Origin: Campylobacter volucris
Lineage (GTDB): Bacteria > Campylobacterota > Campylobacteria > Campylobacterales > Campylobacteraceae
Assembly: GCF_008245045.1 (NCBI RefSeq)
Contig: NZ_CP043428.1
Span: forward strand, 558,001 to 622,000
Length of the DNA stretch: 64,000 nt
Direction: 5' to 3'
The notes beneath the pieces are model-generated. The model worked only from the letters and a program-made list of their open reading frames with translations, searched no databases and was not told where the DNA came from. Positions within the stretch are counted from its first letter, which is position 1; each line of letters starts with the position of its first letter. Both the position numbers and the translations under genes were made by a program. Shown piece after piece: positions 35,393-46,551 of this stretch.

Positions 35393-36172
35393 TCATTTAA
35401 AAGTGGTACCACCATCGACTATCAAGGTATGACCTGTGATCCAATTTGCTTTATTAGAGCATAAAAATAAACATGCTCCTGCAAGATCTTGAGGTTCTCC
35501 GATACGATTTAATGGACTAAGATTGATTGTTGCATTTTTCACTTCTTCATAATTTGTAAAAGCTTTTAATGCATCTGTATCAATAGGTCCACCACTAACC
35601 ACATTAACACGGATATTTTTAGCGCCAAGTTCAGTTGCAGCATATCTTGCCATAGCTTCTACTGCTGCTTTTGCGGTTCCATGACCTGCATAATTTTCTA
35701 TATGAACTAAATTTCCAGTTGATGAGATAGAAAGAATGCTTCCACCGCCAACTTTTTCCATTCTTTTGGCTGCTTCTTGAGCTCCAACTACAAAAGCATT
35801 TACTGTAGCTGTAAAGATATTGTTAATTCCTCTAGGTTTTAATTTCATAAATTTAGTATATCCACCAACTACTGCACGACCTGAAATGATAGCATTTGAA
35901 ATGAAAAAATCGATTCTATCAAAATCAACATCAATTTTTTCAAATAATTCTTTATAAGTTTCTGGTTCAAGTATATTAAATTCATAAGCTTTTGCTTTGA
36001 TTTTGTAATTGTTTTCCAAATCTTGAACTATCTCTTGAGCTAAATTAGCATTTGAGTTATAAGTAAATGCTACATTTGCCCCAGCTTTGGCAAATTCATA
36101 CACTATAGCCTTACCAATACCTCTTGTTCCACCGCTAATTACTAAAGTTTTGTTTTTAAAAAAATTATCCAT
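35393..36172 (-). CDS. FabL-type enoyl-ACP reductase / short-chain dehydrogenase
   Basis: A 259-aa Rossmann enzyme. The NAD(P) loop GGTRGIGKAI is at about 14-23 and the catalytic pair is Tyr161-Lys168 (YAGHGTAK). The Y-x6-K spacing, rather than Y-x3-K, marks enoyl-ACP reductases such as FabI and FabL; the TRGIG loop favours FabL. I infer a role in fatty-acid elongation, not proven. The start [10 protein letters not shown] at 36172 overlaps the dapA stop by one base and has AAAGGA in front; a longer frame from 36229 would lie inside dapA. Confidence 0.8.
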   Translation of the reverse strand: MDNFFKNKTLVISGGTRGIGKAIVYEFAKAGANVAFTYNSNANLAQEIVQDLENNYKIKAKAYEFNILEPETYKELFEKIDVDFDRIDFFISNAIISGRAVVGGYTKFMKLKPRGINNIFTATVNAFVVGAQEAAKRMEKVGGGSILSISSTGNLVHIENYAGHGTAKAAVEAMARYAATELGAKNIRVNVVSGGPIDTDALKAFTNYEEVKNATINLSPLNRIGEPQDLAGACLFLCSNKANWITGHTLIVDGGTTFK

Positions 36173-37068
36173 TAAAATCCTTTTATATTGTAGTTTTTCA
36201 TTATTGTTTCTATTTTTGCTAAATTGCAATCACTAGGCTTACAAAGTGGTAAGCGATACTCTAAAGTAGGAATTAAACCTGCTATATACATAGCTGCTTT
36301 AATAGGTATAGGATTGCTTTCGCAAAATAAAATTTTATTGATATTATACAACTCATCATTAATTTTTTTAGCTTCTGTAAATTTTTCATCTAAAGCTAAA
36401 TGGGTAAGTTTTGAAATCATATCAGGAAGTAAATTTGAAGTTACTGAAATCACTCCTTTTCCGCCATTAGAAAGTATAGGATAGTTAATAGCATCTTCCC
36501 CGCTTAAAAGCATCATTTTTGGTTCATGCGCTAATAAATCAACACATTTATCGATGCTTCCACTAGCTTCTTTTACTCCATAGATATTTTCACAATCTCT
36601 AAATAATTTTATTATAGTTTCAGTTTGTAACTCACATCCAGTTCTACCTGGCACATTATACAAAAGAATAGGAATATCAACATTTTTAGCTATTTCTTTA
36701 TAATGAAGATACAAGCCTTCTTGAGTTGGTTTATTATAATAAGGAGTTACACTTAAAATTCCATCTGCGCCGTTATCTCTTGCGAATTTGGCTAAATCTA
36801 CTGCTTCGTGAGTAGCATTAGATCCAGCTCCTGCTAAAACCTTAACATTGCTTCCTTTGCAAGCATCTAAAGCTATTTCTATGCAAATTCTGTGTTCTTC
36901 ATGAGTTAGTGTTGCGCTTTCTCCAGTTGTTCCAACAGGAACTACAGCATCAATTCCATTGTTTATTTGTCTTTTTATAAGCTTATGATAAGTTTGCTCA
37001 TCTAATTTTCCATTTTTAAAGGGTGTAATCAACGCAGTCATTGCGCCTATAATGACATTTTTATCCAT
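36172..37068 (-). CDS. dapA: 4-hydroxy-tetrahydrodipicolinate synthase
   Basis: A 298-aa aldolase of lysine and diaminopimelate synthesis. [12 protein letters not shown] carries the Thr-Thr pair (about 47-48), YNVPGRTG the tyrosine near 137, and Lys166 in YGVKEASG forms the Schiff base. It lies between the M16 peptidase gene (8-bp overlap) and the FabL-like gene (1-bp overlap), so the minus-strand run is translationally coupled. Confidence 0.96.
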   Translation of the reverse strand: MDKNVIIGAMTALITPFKNGKLDEQTYHKLIKRQINNGIDAVVPVGTTGESATLTHEEHRICIEIALDACKGSNVKVLAGAGSNATHEAVDLAKFARDNGADGILSVTPYYNKPTQEGLYLHYKEIAKNVDIPILLYNVPGRTGCELQTETIIKLFRDCENIYGVKEASGSIDKCVDLLAHEPKMMLLSGEDAINYPILSNGGKGVISVTSNLLPDMISKLTHLALDEKFTEAKKINDELYNINKILFCESNPIPIKAAMYIAGLIPTLEYRLPLCKPSDCNLAKIETIMKNYNIKGF

Positions 37069-38311
37069 TTTCTTCCTTTTTTAAAATGATGGTTGTGGAG
37101 ATATTTTCTATGAAATATTTTTTAGCACATTGAACTAAATCTTCTTTAGTGAGTAAATTAATATTTTTCTCATAATCAAGCAAAGGTTTTAAATCCCCTT
37201 TTGCAAGATAAGATCCATAGGTATTTGCCACTGAAGTAGCATTATTTAGTGAAAAAATAAAATCACTTTTAACATTATTTTTAATTTTTTCCATTACTCC
37301 ATCATCAAATTTAGAATTTTTAACATCGTTTAAAATTCTCCAAAGTTCTTTTTCTACATCTATAGCTTTAATACCTTCATTACAAACGCAAATAAAAATA
37401 AATAAATTTTCATCAATATTTTCACTAGCATAAGCATAAAATTCATTGATCAAGCTTAATTTATCAATTAAAATTTCACTAATCAAAGAGCTTTTTCCGT
37501 TTCCTAAAAGCTCACTTAGCGCACAAAGTTTTGGCATATCTTTATGATTAAAAGGTGGAATTTTAAAAGCAAGAGCTAAAAGTTCTGCATCACTTTCTTT
37601 GTGTAAAATGATTCGTTTGGCTCCATTTTGCATAGGTTCTTTTTCAAAAACCAATGGAATATTTTTAGTATTTTTTATATGGGAAAAATATTTTTTTGCA
37701 AGTTTAAAAACTTCTTCTTCGTTAATATCTCCACTGACTAATAAAATAGCATTTTTAGGTTGGTAAAATTGCTGATGAAATTCTTTTATATCTTCTATAG
37801 TCCAATTTTGAATATCGCTAAAAAAACCTATAGGGGTCCAGTGATATGGATGATGTAAAAAAGCATGATTGTATAGATTAAAATATAAATATCCTAAAGG
37901 ATTATTGTCTGTTCTCCATCTTCTTTCTTCTAAAACTACATCTCTTTCAGGTTGAAATTCTTCATCTTTTAAATTTAAATTTTCCATTAATTCGGCAAAA
38001 AGCCATAAAGATTTTTCTAAATTTTCATTAGAACATTTTATATAATAATGTGTATAATCAAAGCCCGTACTAGCATTGTCTATCCCACCAAAGCCTTTGA
38101 TGATTTCATCGAATTCTCCAGCCTTTAAATTTTTAGTGCTTTTGAAATTTAAATGCTCAAGCATATGAGCTATACCGCTTTTTCCCATTTTTTCATTTCT
38201 TGAGCCAACTTTATAAAAAATATCTACACTAATTACCCCGCTTTTTTTATTGACAGGAAAAGCATAAATTTCTAATTGATTTTCAAGAGTAATTTTTTTA
38301 TATTCTATCAT
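37061..38311 (-). CDS. M16-family zinc peptidase
   Basis: A 416-aa pitrilysin-type peptidase. The inverted zinc motif HMLEH is at 49-53 ([16 protein letters not shown]), with [10 protein letters not shown] about 75 residues later supplying the third ligand glutamate. A second inactive M16 domain follows. No signal peptide is seen, unlike periplasmic relatives. Substrate unknown. It overlaps pyrD by 4 bp and dapA by 8 bp. Confidence 0.92.
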   Translation of the reverse strand: MIEYKKITLENQLEIYAFPVNKKSGVISVDIFYKVGSRNEKMGKSGIAHMLEHLNFKSTKNLKAGEFDEIIKGFGGIDNASTGFDYTHYYIKCSNENLEKSLWLFAELMENLNLKDEEFQPERDVVLEERRWRTDNNPLGYLYFNLYNHAFLHHPYHWTPIGFFSDIQNWTIEDIKEFHQQFYQPKNAILLVSGDINEEEVFKLAKKYFSHIKNTKNIPLVFEKEPMQNGAKRIILHKESDAELLALAFKIPPFNHKDMPKLCALSELLGNGKSSLISEILIDKLSLINEFYAYASENIDENLFIFICVCNEGIKAIDVEKELWRILNDVKNSKFDDGVMEKIKNNVKSDFIFSLNNATSVANTYGSYLAKGDLKPLLDYEKNINLLTKEDLVQCAKKYFIENISTTIILKKEENG

Positions 38312-39369
38312 TTAAAATTAACCCCTATAGCTTGAGAAATATGATGAAAACCATCTTGTTTTAAAAGTTCTGCTAAATTTTTATTGATTTCTTTTACTAT
38401 CATTGGTCCTTTAAAAATTAAAGCTGTATAAATTTGGACTAAACTAGCTCCATTTTTAATACGCTCATAGGCAAGTTCAGCACTATCAATACCACCACAA
38501 GCTATTAAGATGGTATCTTTATAAATTTCTTTTGCCACTTCTTTAAAAAATGTAGCACTTTTTTGCGTGATTAATTTCCCGCTAATTCCGCCAAAATTAC
38601 GCATATTATCAATCAAAGAATAATCAATACTAGTATTTGCCATTATGATAGCATCTGCTTTTGCAGCAATTGCGCTTTTGCAAAGTGATATAGCACTATC
38701 CATATCCATATCAGGAGCAATTTTTAATATAATAGGTTTAGCAGTAAGTTCTTTTGCTTGAGTAAAAAGAGTATTGATGAAATTTTCACTTTGTAAATCT
38801 CTTAAATTTTTAGTATTTGGCGATGATATATTAATGACAAACATATCACATAAGTCTTTAAAATCTTTTATCAAAATTAGATAATCATTGATAGCATCAT
38901 CGTTTGAAGTGTGTTTATTTTTTCCTATATTTGCGATTAATGGAATATTAAAAGGATATACTTTTTTAACTTTTTGAGCAATATAATCTTTACCTTTATT
39001 ATTAAAACCCATTGCATTTTGTATGCTTTCTTGTTCAATTAATCTAAAAAGCCTTGGTTTTTCATTGCCTTTTTGGGCTTTTGGTGTAAAGGTGCCATAT
39101 TCTAAAAATCCAAATCCTAAAGCACTTAAAGGCCTAATCATCGTAGCGTTTTTATCAAAACCACCTGCTAAACCCACAGGGTTGTAAAAATTTAGATTAA
39201 AAATTTTTTGATGAAGTATCTCATTGTTGTAAATACAATCTTTTGCAAAAAAACTCATAGCCCCTGGAAAGATACAATCAATTCCACGCATACTAAATTC
39301 AACCACGCCATGGGCTGTTTCTGGATCAAGTTTATAAAGCAATGGTTTTATATTTTCATAACTTATCAT
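38308..39369 (-). CDS. pyrD: Dihydroorotate dehydrogenase (quinone), class 2
   Basis: A 353-aa FMN enzyme of pyrimidine synthesis. An N-terminal helical membrane-association segment (about 1-35) precedes the barrel, which marks class 2. Motifs include NPVGLAGGFDKN, NAMGFNNKG, INISSPNTKNLR with the catalytic serine, and ACGGIDSAELAYERIKNGASLVQ. It passes electrons to quinone at the inner membrane. It is coupled to the downstream peptidase by a 4-bp overlap. Confidence 0.95.
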   Translation of the reverse strand: MISYENIKPLLYKLDPETAHGVVEFSMRGIDCIFPGAMSFFAKDCIYNNEILHQKIFNLNFYNPVGLAGGFDKNATMIRPLSALGFGFLEYGTFTPKAQKGNEKPRLFRLIEQESIQNAMGFNNKGKDYIAQKVKKVYPFNIPLIANIGKNKHTSNDDAINDYLILIKDFKDLCDMFVINISSPNTKNLRDLQSENFINTLFTQAKELTAKPIILKIAPDMDMDSAISLCKSAIAAKADAIIMANTSIDYSLIDNMRNFGGISGKLITQKSATFFKEVAKEIYKDTILIACGGIDSAELAYERIKNGASLVQIYTALIFKGPMIVKEINKNLAELLKQDGFHHISQAIGVNFK

Positions 39370-39420
39370 TGTATCCTCGCAAATGTAATTAACATTATTT
39401 TACCTAAAATTTTATAATCT

Positions 39421-41184
39421 TTAGTTTTCTTTTGTGGAGTTTTTTTCATTCTTTTGGACTTTTTGTTTGAGTTTTTTATAAATTTCACAATTTTGCATTA
39501 AATAAGCATCATTACCAATTGCAGCAATTTTGCCTTTATCAAGCACAGCTATTTTATCAGCATTTTCTATGGTGCTTAGCCTATGAGCGATAATAAGTAT
39601 TAAATGATTATGTTTTAATTCTTCAATGGTTTTTACTATAGCTTTTTCACTTTCATTATCTAAAGCTGAAGTAGCTTCATCAAAAATTAAAATTTGTGGG
39701 TTTTTATACAAAGCTCTTGCAATAGCTATGCGTTGTTTTTGTCCACCTGATAAATTTTTACCATGCTCTTGTAATAACATATGAATTCCTCCAAGATCTT
39801 GAACAAATTCATAAGCATTAGCTTGTTTTAATACTTCTATAATTCTTTCTTCGTTGTATTCTTTTGCATAAGCTATATTTTGAGCAATGGTATCGTTAAA
39901 AATATAAATATTTTGAGTCACTAAAGAAATATGCTCTCTTAAGCTTGTTATATCAAACTCACTTATGTCTTTTTGATTGATTAAAATTTCTCCGCTATTT
40001 TTTTCATAAAAATACATCAAAAGATTAATAATTGAAGATTTTCCTCCGCCACTTGATCCAACTAAAGCTAAAATTTCTCCTTTATCAAAAGAAAAATTAA
40101 TATCTTTTAAAACTAATTTATCTTCATAATAGCTCAAAGAGACATTTTTAAAACTTATATTTTGAATGTTTTCATTGATGATATGATTGCCACCTTTGAT
40201 TTTTGGTTCTAAATCTAGTAGATAAAAAGTTCTCTCACTTGCTGCAACTGCAATTTGCAACCTTGTAAATAAAGATGAGAGTCTTTTAATAGGGGTGTAA
40301 GCTAAAAATAGTGCAGTTAAAAAGCTAAAAAATGCACCAATGGTTAAATTGCCTTCTATGACTTCTTTTCCACCAACGATAATTACAATTGCAACTCCAA
40401 TTGATCCCATAGTTTCCATAAAAGGACTACTAAGAGCTTCTATCCTAATTCCTCGTAGGGAAAATTTGCAAACTTCATCATTGCTTTTGCTAAATTTTTG
40501 CATTTCATTGTTGTTGGCATTAGAAGCTTTTATGAGTTCTATATTAGAAAAAATTTCACTAAGTCTAGCAATTAAATCTGAATTTTTTTCTTGAGTATTA
40601 CGACCTATTTTTTTAATCTTTTTGGCAAAAATTGCAAGAGGTATGATGGCAAGTGGAAGCACAATTAAGGCAAAAAAAGCTAATTTTGGACTTTGATAAA
40701 TTACTACACTTAAAAGTCCTATGGTTGAAATGCTTTCTCGTAAAATTTCTGGAATGATAGTAGAGACTATATTTTGCAAAGCACCAATATCTGAAGTACA
40801 TCTGCTAATTAGCTCCCCACTTTTGTGTTTTTGAAAAAAATTCATATCTAAACGCAAAATATTATTTAAAACAAGTTCTCTTAATCTTCTTAATATATCC
40901 ATACCAACATAGGAAATATAATAAGTTTGCATATAAGTTCCAAGATTTTTTAAAAAATAAATCACTATTACAAAAAGTGGCATATAATAAAGCAAATCAA
41001 TATTTTTTTCTATGAAAATTTTATTTAAAATAGGCTCTATAATATAAGCACTAGCAGCAGTTCCTCCACTAGCTAAAAGCATTCCTAAAATAGCTAATGC
41101 GAAATAAAACCAATATTCTTTATAATAAGGCTTAAAACGACTCAAAACTTCTTTGAGCTTCATTTCTTTATAATTTTTATTCAT
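39421..41184 (-). CDS. msbA: MsbA-like lipid A/multidrug ABC exporter
   Basis: A 587-aa half-transporter. Six transmembrane helices fill residues about 15-310, then an ATPase domain with Walker A VGSSGGGKSS, signature [15 protein letters not shown], Walker [13 protein letters not shown] and H-loop IAHRLST. By family and neighbourhood it probably flips lipooligosaccharide core-lipid A. I chose ATG 41184 (MNKNYKEMKLKEVL) because GGGAA lies just before it; ATG 41205 gives seven more residues. Its 5' end overlaps cysS by 8 bp. Confidence 0.88.
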   Translation of the reverse strand: MNKNYKEMKLKEVLSRFKPYYKEYWFYFALAILGMLLASGGTAASAYIIEPILNKIFIEKNIDLLYYMPLFVIVIYFLKNLGTYMQTYYISYVGMDILRRLRELVLNNILRLDMNFFQKHKSGELISRCTSDIGALQNIVSTIIPEILRESISTIGLLSVVIYQSPKLAFFALIVLPLAIIPLAIFAKKIKKIGRNTQEKNSDLIARLSEIFSNIELIKASNANNNEMQKFSKSNDEVCKFSLRGIRIEALSSPFMETMGSIGVAIVIIVGGKEVIEGNLTIGAFFSFLTALFLAYTPIKRLSSLFTRLQIAVAASERTFYLLDLEPKIKGGNHIINENIQNISFKNVSLSYYEDKLVLKDINFSFDKGEILALVGSSGGGKSSIINLLMYFYEKNSGEILINQKDISEFDITSLREHISLVTQNIYIFNDTIAQNIAYAKEYNEERIIEVLKQANAYEFVQDLGGIHMLLQEHGKNLSGGQKQRIAIARALYKNPQILIFDEATSALDNESEKAIVKTIEELKHNHLILIIAHRLSTIENADKIAVLDKGKIAAIGNDAYLMQNCEIYKKLKQKVQKNEKNSTKEN

Positions 41185-42559
41185 TTTTTTCCCATACAAC
41201 GCCATTTGGCGTATCCATTAATAAAATATTTTCTTTGGCTAAATCATCGCGGATTTGATCAGCTAAGGCATAGTTTTTTGCTTGTTTGGCTTCATTGCGC
41301 AAAATAATTTGTTTTTCTATTTTTTCACATTCTTCTTTGCTAATGCCAAATTGAAAATATTTTATAGTGTCTATTTTTCCTATGCCAAAAATAAAACCAA
41401 GCTCGTGCAAAATTTCGCTACTTAAATCCTTATATGTTTTATCTTTTGGATTTTTATCTAAATAATTATTGCATTCATTAATAAATTCATCCATAAGAGC
41501 TAAGGCTTTAGAGCTGTTTAAATCATCATTTAAAGATTCTATAATGCTTTTGGTGATTGGATTTTTAAATTTAGGTTTTAAATCATCAAAGGCATTTAAA
41601 TTTAAGCGTTTTTTCAAACGATAAAATTTATCAAGTCTTTTTTTAGAACTTTTTAAATCTTCTAAAGAATAATTAAAATTAGCCCTATAATGAGAACTTA
41701 GTAGATAAAATCTAATTGCTTCTGCGCAAAATATTTTTAAAGAATCTTTTAAAAAAAAGCTATTACCCAAGCTTTTACTCATTTTTTCGCCATTAATTTG
41801 TACAAAACCATTATGAAGCCAAAAATTTGCTAATTCATAATTATTTTTACAACGACATTGACTTGCTTCATTTTCATGATGAGGAAAAAGAAGATCCATT
41901 CCGCCAGCATGGATGTCTAATTTATCTTTGTAAATACTTTCTATCATTACAACACATTCTGTGTGCCATCCAGGCCTACCAGTGCCAAAAATAGCAGGAT
42001 AAAATTTTTCATCAAATTTCCATAATACAAAATCACTTGGATTTTTTTTAGTATTATTTTCCTCTAAACGAGACTTTGTATCTTCTAAATTTCTATTTGA
42101 TATGCAAAAATATTTTTTATCTTTGCTTGTATCAAAATAAATTCCATCATCAAGTTTATATGCAAAATCTTTATCTAACAAATTTTGAATATAATCAATC
42201 ATTTCTTTAATATAAGCTGTAGCTTTTGGTTTGTAGTTTGGCTCTAGGATGTTTAAAGCTTGCATATCATTTTCATAACTTTGGATATAAAAATTTGTAA
42301 TTTCTTCTAAGCTTTTTTTACTTTCTTGCATTTTTTTTAAAATTTTATCATCAATATCTGTGTAATTTCTTGTAAAAATCACTTCATAATCATTAGCTAT
42401 CAACACTCTTTGTAATAAATCAAAACAAACACTACTTCTAGCATGTCCTAAATGTGCATCATCATACACAGTAGGTCCGCATAAATAAATATATACTTTA
42501 TTTTTTTCTTTAGGAACAAATTGGCATTTTTTCTTTTGGACACTATCAAACAAGATCAT
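41177..42559 (-). CDS. cysS: Cysteinyl-tRNA synthetase
   Basis: A 460-aa class I synthetase. CGPTVYDDAHLGHARS holds the zinc cysteine and the HIGH-like HLGH; TECVVM and HHENEASQ supply the other zinc ligands; KMSKSLGN is the KMSKS loop (about 263). The C-terminal helical domain ends in KNYALADQIRDDLAKENI, typical of CysRS. It overlaps murJ by 4 bp. Confidence 0.96.
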   Translation of the reverse strand: MILFDSVQKKKCQFVPKEKNKVYIYLCGPTVYDDAHLGHARSSVCFDLLQRVLIANDYEVIFTRNYTDIDDKILKKMQESKKSLEEITNFYIQSYENDMQALNILEPNYKPKATAYIKEMIDYIQNLLDKDFAYKLDDGIYFDTSKDKKYFCISNRNLEDTKSRLEENNTKKNPSDFVLWKFDEKFYPAIFGTGRPGWHTECVVMIESIYKDKLDIHAGGMDLLFPHHENEASQCRCKNNYELANFWLHNGFVQINGEKMSKSLGNSFFLKDSLKIFCAEAIRFYLLSSHYRANFNYSLEDLKSSKKRLDKFYRLKKRLNLNAFDDLKPKFKNPITKSIIESLNDDLNSSKALALMDEFINECNNYLDKNPKDKTYKDLSSEILHELGFIFGIGKIDTIKYFQFGISKEECEKIEKQIILRNEAKQAKNYALADQIRDDLAKENILLMDTPNGVVWEKNE

Positions 42560-44013
42560 AAAAATAAACCTTTAAAAAAATGATAACAATAAATCAAAAA
42601 TTTTATCAAAACACTTTTACTTTCATATAGCACAAAAGCAAAAAAACTTAAAAAGATAAAGCTTAACACCCAAAATTTAATCCTAAGTATAGCCAAAAGA
42701 TTTTTAAAACCAAATTCTTTTATATTTGCAAAAAGTAGATAAAAAGCACTGATAGAAGATGCTAAGGCTATACCCAAACTTTTATATTCATCTTCTTTTA
42801 TAAGTAAGATAATAACTATGCTAAAAAAAGCTGATATAAATAAAGTTTTAAAAGCAATAATAGCAGCTGTTTTTTGTTTAAATTTTGCATATAACCACAA
42901 AGAAAATAATTTTTGCAAACCAAATGGTAATAATCCTAAAAGATAAGCTTGTAACAACAATGCAGTAATGATAGTATCTTGTTCGTTAAAATTTCCTCGT
43001 TGGAATAAAAATTCAACAATTTCTTTGGCTAAAATTATTCCTACAATGGTGGCTAAGATCAGCAATATACTTAAATATTCTAAGGCTTTTTGCATAAATA
43101 TCAAGGCTTTATTTTCTTCATTTGCTTTTAAGTGTTTTAAAATTTTAGGAAAGCTTACTTGGCTTAAAGCTATTGCAAATAAGGCCAAAGGAAGCTGAAA
43201 AACTCTATTGGAATAATACAAATACGAAATACTTCCTGCCATTAAAAAACTTGCAATAGTAGTATCAAGTAAGGAGCTAAGTTGATTTGCAGAAGAACCT
43301 AAAAGTCCATGCATAAAAGTAGAGTGAAATTTATCAAGTTTTGCTTTTGTTCTTTCAAATTTAATACTAAAAAACATACTTTTTAAAATTTTAGTATTTT
43401 TTAAAGCAATTATATGCCATATAAGTTGAGCAACTCCGCTTAAAACAGTTGCATAAGAAAAATAATACAAAGCTTTTAATGGCTCTTCTTTGCTGACAAA
43501 AAATCCAGCTATAACTACAAAAAGATTAAAAAAAGAAGCAGAAAAAGAAGTGATGAAAAACTTTTGCTTGTAATTTAACAAAGCACCCAAAAAAGTGACT
43601 AAAAATATAAAAAATAAATACCAAAAATTAATCGAAACCAAAGGAGCGGCTAATAATATAGTTTCTTGGTTAAATCCAAAAGCAAATATTTTTGTAAAAA
43701 AAGTAGAAAAAAAACTAACTAATACACAAAGTAAAAAAACAATGATGCTAAATTGAGCCAAGACATTAAGACAAAAAGCACCTTTTTTGCTAGCTTTTAA
43801 AAAACTTGGCAAGAATGCTTGCCCAAAAGCACCTTCTGCAAAAATTCTTCTAAAAAATGCCGGCATTTTAAGAGCTACAAAAAAAATATCACTATATACG
43901 CCAGCACCTAAGTATAAAGCTAAGATAATATCTCTTAAAACACCTAATACTCTTGAAAATAAAATTCCAAAAGAATTGATAATAAAATTTTTAAAAATAA
44001 TATTTTTTTTCAT
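42556..44013 (-). CDS. murJ: Lipid II flippase MurJ (MviN)
   Basis: A 485-aa membrane protein with about 13-14 transmembrane helices. The start has FGILFSRVLGVLRDIILALYLG and then FRRIFAEGAFGQAFLP, the MviN signature, with conserved arginines lining the cavity. It moves lipid II across the inner membrane for wall synthesis. It is the first gene of the minus-strand run reaching down to rseP. Confidence 0.93.
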   Translation of the reverse strand: MKKNIIFKNFIINSFGILFSRVLGVLRDIILALYLGAGVYSDIFFVALKMPAFFRRIFAEGAFGQAFLPSFLKASKKGAFCLNVLAQFSIIVFLLCVLVSFFSTFFTKIFAFGFNQETILLAAPLVSINFWYLFFIFLVTFLGALLNYKQKFFITSFSASFFNLFVVIAGFFVSKEEPLKALYYFSYATVLSGVAQLIWHIIALKNTKILKSMFFSIKFERTKAKLDKFHSTFMHGLLGSSANQLSSLLDTTIASFLMAGSISYLYYSNRVFQLPLALFAIALSQVSFPKILKHLKANEENKALIFMQKALEYLSILLILATIVGIILAKEIVEFLFQRGNFNEQDTIITALLLQAYLLGLLPFGLQKLFSLWLYAKFKQKTAAIIAFKTLFISAFFSIVIILLIKEDEYKSLGIALASSISAFYLLFANIKEFGFKNLLAILRIKFWVLSFIFLSFFAFVLYESKSVLIKFLIYCYHFFKGLFL

Positions 44014-44097
44014 TGATTTTTATTCTTTAAATGTTATCTTGTATATTGTAAAATTTTTATATAAATAATTTTAACGAAATTTTGATTTTATTTTAGC

Positions 44098-44103
44098 TAC
44101 AAT
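44098..44103 (+). promoter_or_regulatory. -10 box for the fapA-ruvA-ddl run
   Basis: TTTTAGCTACAAT is an extended -10-like element, 41 bases before the ATG at 44145, in the gap between divergent murJ and this operon. No -35 is seen. Confidence 0.4.
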
Positions 44104-44144
44104 CAATTTTTTAATATATAAAAATTTATGAAAGTTTTGAATAT

Positions 44145-45992
44145 ATGAAAGAAAATGCGATTTTATATACCAAAGATCCTTATAAAGAACTTTTATCGTT
44201 TGCTCTTGCAAATAAAATTGATGCTAAAAATTTAGATTTTAAGCTTTTAAGTTTTAACACTTCTTATACTTTTGATAATCAAACTTGGCATAAAGTAAAT
44301 GAGCAACAATTGCAAATTTTTGAAGAAGATGAAAATTTTTTAAATCCAAATTTAAATATAGAACAAGAATATAAAATTCAAATTGATACAAAAGCAAATA
44401 TTGCAAGTTCTAAAATAAATGTAGAATTAAAAACCGATGAATTATGCACTTTTTTAAAAGCTATTGTAAAAGCTAATGAAAATATTTCATATCATGAAAA
44501 AATTGCCTTAGATGTTTTTGAAGCTGTTTATAAACAGATGATAAAAGAAGGATTTTTACTTGGATTTAGAATTTTTGATTTTAAAAAACAAATTATCAAT
44601 TTTAATGCAAAAGTTAAAGAAAAAAAAGCATTTAATTTTGAGATAGAATTTGAAGTGAGTAAGGGTTTAAAACCACAAACTAGCATTGATGAAAAAATTA
44701 TTTTTCATTATCTTGAAAAATTAAAAAATCTTGATGATATGATGAATAGAAACTATGTGGCTCCTGTGGGAAAAGATGAGCTTGCTATAGAAAGGATAAA
44801 ACCCAAAGATGGAAAAGAGGGTAGGGATTTAAAATTTAAATTTTTAAAATCTTTACCACCTAAACTCAATGAAGAAAAAATAAGTGTTTCTAATAATTTT
44901 GAAATCAAAGAAGATGAAGAAAGTATAAAGTATATAGCAAAAAAAGATGGTTTTATTATAGTTAATAATTCTACATATGAAATAGAAAATCATTTAGAAC
45001 TTAAAAAGGTAGATTTTAAAAGCACTGGTTCTATTTGGGCGGGATTAGATAAACAAGTGAGTATTGTTGTTAAAAATACTAATTTATTAGAAGAGGCTGT
45101 AGGACCTAGGATAACCCTAGAAGCTCAAGAACTTGAAGTAGTAGGAAATATAGCTCAAGAATCCACCTTAAGAGCTAAAAAGCTTTTGCTTAAAGGTAGT
45201 ATGCATCAAAAAAGTAAAATTTATGGAGAAAATGTTGAGGTAGATATCTTAAAAGGATATTGTAAGGCAAATGAATTTAAAGCTGAAGGCTTAGAAAATG
45301 GAATTCTTAGAGCAAAAAAAGTTAATATCAAAAAAGCTATGGGTGGAGAGATTATCGCAGATGAAATTTATATAGAAGAACTTTTTAATAATTGTGTGTG
45401 TAGTGCAAAAAAACTTATACATATAGGTAAAGTTCAAGGAACTGGTAATAAACTAATTATAGAGCATGCTAAAATTTTTGAGCAAGATGGCAGTGGTGAA
45501 GTATTATTGCAAAATTTAGAAAATAATAAAATTGAGCAAGAAAAAACCAAAAATGAATTAGAAGAAATAAGACATACCATCCATGTAAGTAAAGATTCTG
45601 TAAAGCTTTTACAGCAAAAGGCAAAAGAATTTATGGCCGCTAAAAAACCTATACCACAAGCTTACAAAAGCACGATTAATGATTATAATCACAAAATAGA
45701 ACTTTTTAATCATTTAAAAATCACACTAGAAAATTTGATAGAGCAAGAAAAAGATGGTATTGAAAAATTAAAAAAAGTTCAAGAAGAATTGTTAGAAGCA
45801 AAAATTATTAATAAAAATGGCGATTGGGCGGATTTAAATGAAATTAAATTTAAATTATTATATCCAAGTAAAGAATTAACTTTTTCTCCTCAAAAAGAAG
45901 AAAAAATTCAATGCCTGCAGTTAATAAAAATAGGTGAAGATGATACAAGTTATGAAATTCGCACACTTGCTACTTATAAGGAAGATCAATGA
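44145..45992 (+). CDS. FapA-type DUF342 protein (flagellar assembly protein A domain)
   Basis: A 615-aa cytoplasmic protein. The N-terminal 180 residues are helical; residues about 190-460 hold the DUF342/FapA beta-helix with [20 protein letters not shown] and stacked short repeats ([40 protein letters not shown]). A long C-terminal coiled coil follows (about 470-560). FapA proteins affect flagellar number or placement in some bacteria; the role here is unknown. It starts the operon and overlaps ruvA by 4 bp. Confidence 0.85.
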   Translation: MKENAILYTKDPYKELLSFALANKIDAKNLDFKLLSFNTSYTFDNQTWHKVNEQQLQIFEEDENFLNPNLNIEQEYKIQIDTKANIASSKINVELKTDELCTFLKAIVKANENISYHEKIALDVFEAVYKQMIKEGFLLGFRIFDFKKQIINFNAKVKEKKAFNFEIEFEVSKGLKPQTSIDEKIIFHYLEKLKNLDDMMNRNYVAPVGKDELAIERIKPKDGKEGRDLKFKFLKSLPPKLNEEKISVSNNFEIKEDEESIKYIAKKDGFIIVNNSTYEIENHLELKKVDFKSTGSIWAGLDKQVSIVVKNTNLLEEAVGPRITLEAQELEVVGNIAQESTLRAKKLLLKGSMHQKSKIYGENVEVDILKGYCKANEFKAEGLENGILRAKKVNIKKAMGGEIIADEIYIEELFNNCVCSAKKLIHIGKVQGTGNKLIIEHAKIFEQDGSGEVLLQNLENNKIEQEKTKNELEEIRHTIHVSKDSVKLLQQKAKEFMAAKKPIPQAYKSTINDYNHKIELFNHLKITLENLIEQEKDGIEKLKKVQEELLEAKIINKNGDWADLNEIKFKLLYPSKELTFSPQKEEKIQCLQLIKIGEDDTSYEIRTLATYKEDQ

Positions 45993-46540
45993 TAGTTGCA
46001 ATAGAAGGTCAAATAACCAAAAAAGATCCTACTTTTGTATTTTTAAAAACATCAAATGGAATAAGTTATGGAATTAATGTATCTTTATTTTGTTCTGCAA
46101 AATTTAATAAAAATGACAAAATAGAATTATTAATAACTCAAATTATCAAAGAAGACTCTCATAAACTTTATGGATTTTTAGATATAAATGAGCAAAAAAT
46201 GTTTGAATTGTTGATTAAAATTAGCGGAATTGGAGCAACTACTGCTATGGCTGTTTGCTCAAGTTTGGATACAAATGCATTTTATACAGCATTGCAAAAT
46301 GGCGACGAGAATGTGTTTAAAAAAGTTCCAGGCATAGGGTCAAAAAGCGCTAAAAGAATTATCGCAGAATTAAGCGATGCTAAAATAAATATTGAAAATT
46401 CAAATCCAGCACATTCTCAAGCTTTAGCAGCATTACTTTCTTTAGGATTTAAACAAGAAAATATTTTAAAAGCTTTAAGTGCTTGTCAAAATTTAGAAAC
46501 TAGTGAGCTTATAAAAGAAGCTTTGAAAAAATTAGCATAA
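45989..46540 (+). CDS. ruvA: Holliday junction helicase subunit RuvA
   Basis: A 183-aa DNA-binding protein. An N-terminal OB fold ([20 protein letters not shown]) is followed by two helix-hairpin-helix motifs ([19 protein letters not shown] and [20 protein letters not shown]) and a C-terminal RuvB-binding domain ([19 protein letters not shown]). It binds four-way junctions and directs RuvB branch migration. It sits between the FapA-like gene and ddl; ruvB is not in this window. Confidence 0.96.
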   Translation: MIVAIEGQITKKDPTFVFLKTSNGISYGINVSLFCSAKFNKNDKIELLITQIIKEDSHKLYGFLDINEQKMFELLIKISGIGATTAMAVCSSLDTNAFYTALQNGDENVFKKVPGIGSKSAKRIIAELSDAKINIENSNPAHSQALAALLSLGFKQENILKALSACQNLETSELIKEALKKLA

Positions 46541-46551
46541 AAAGGATATTG

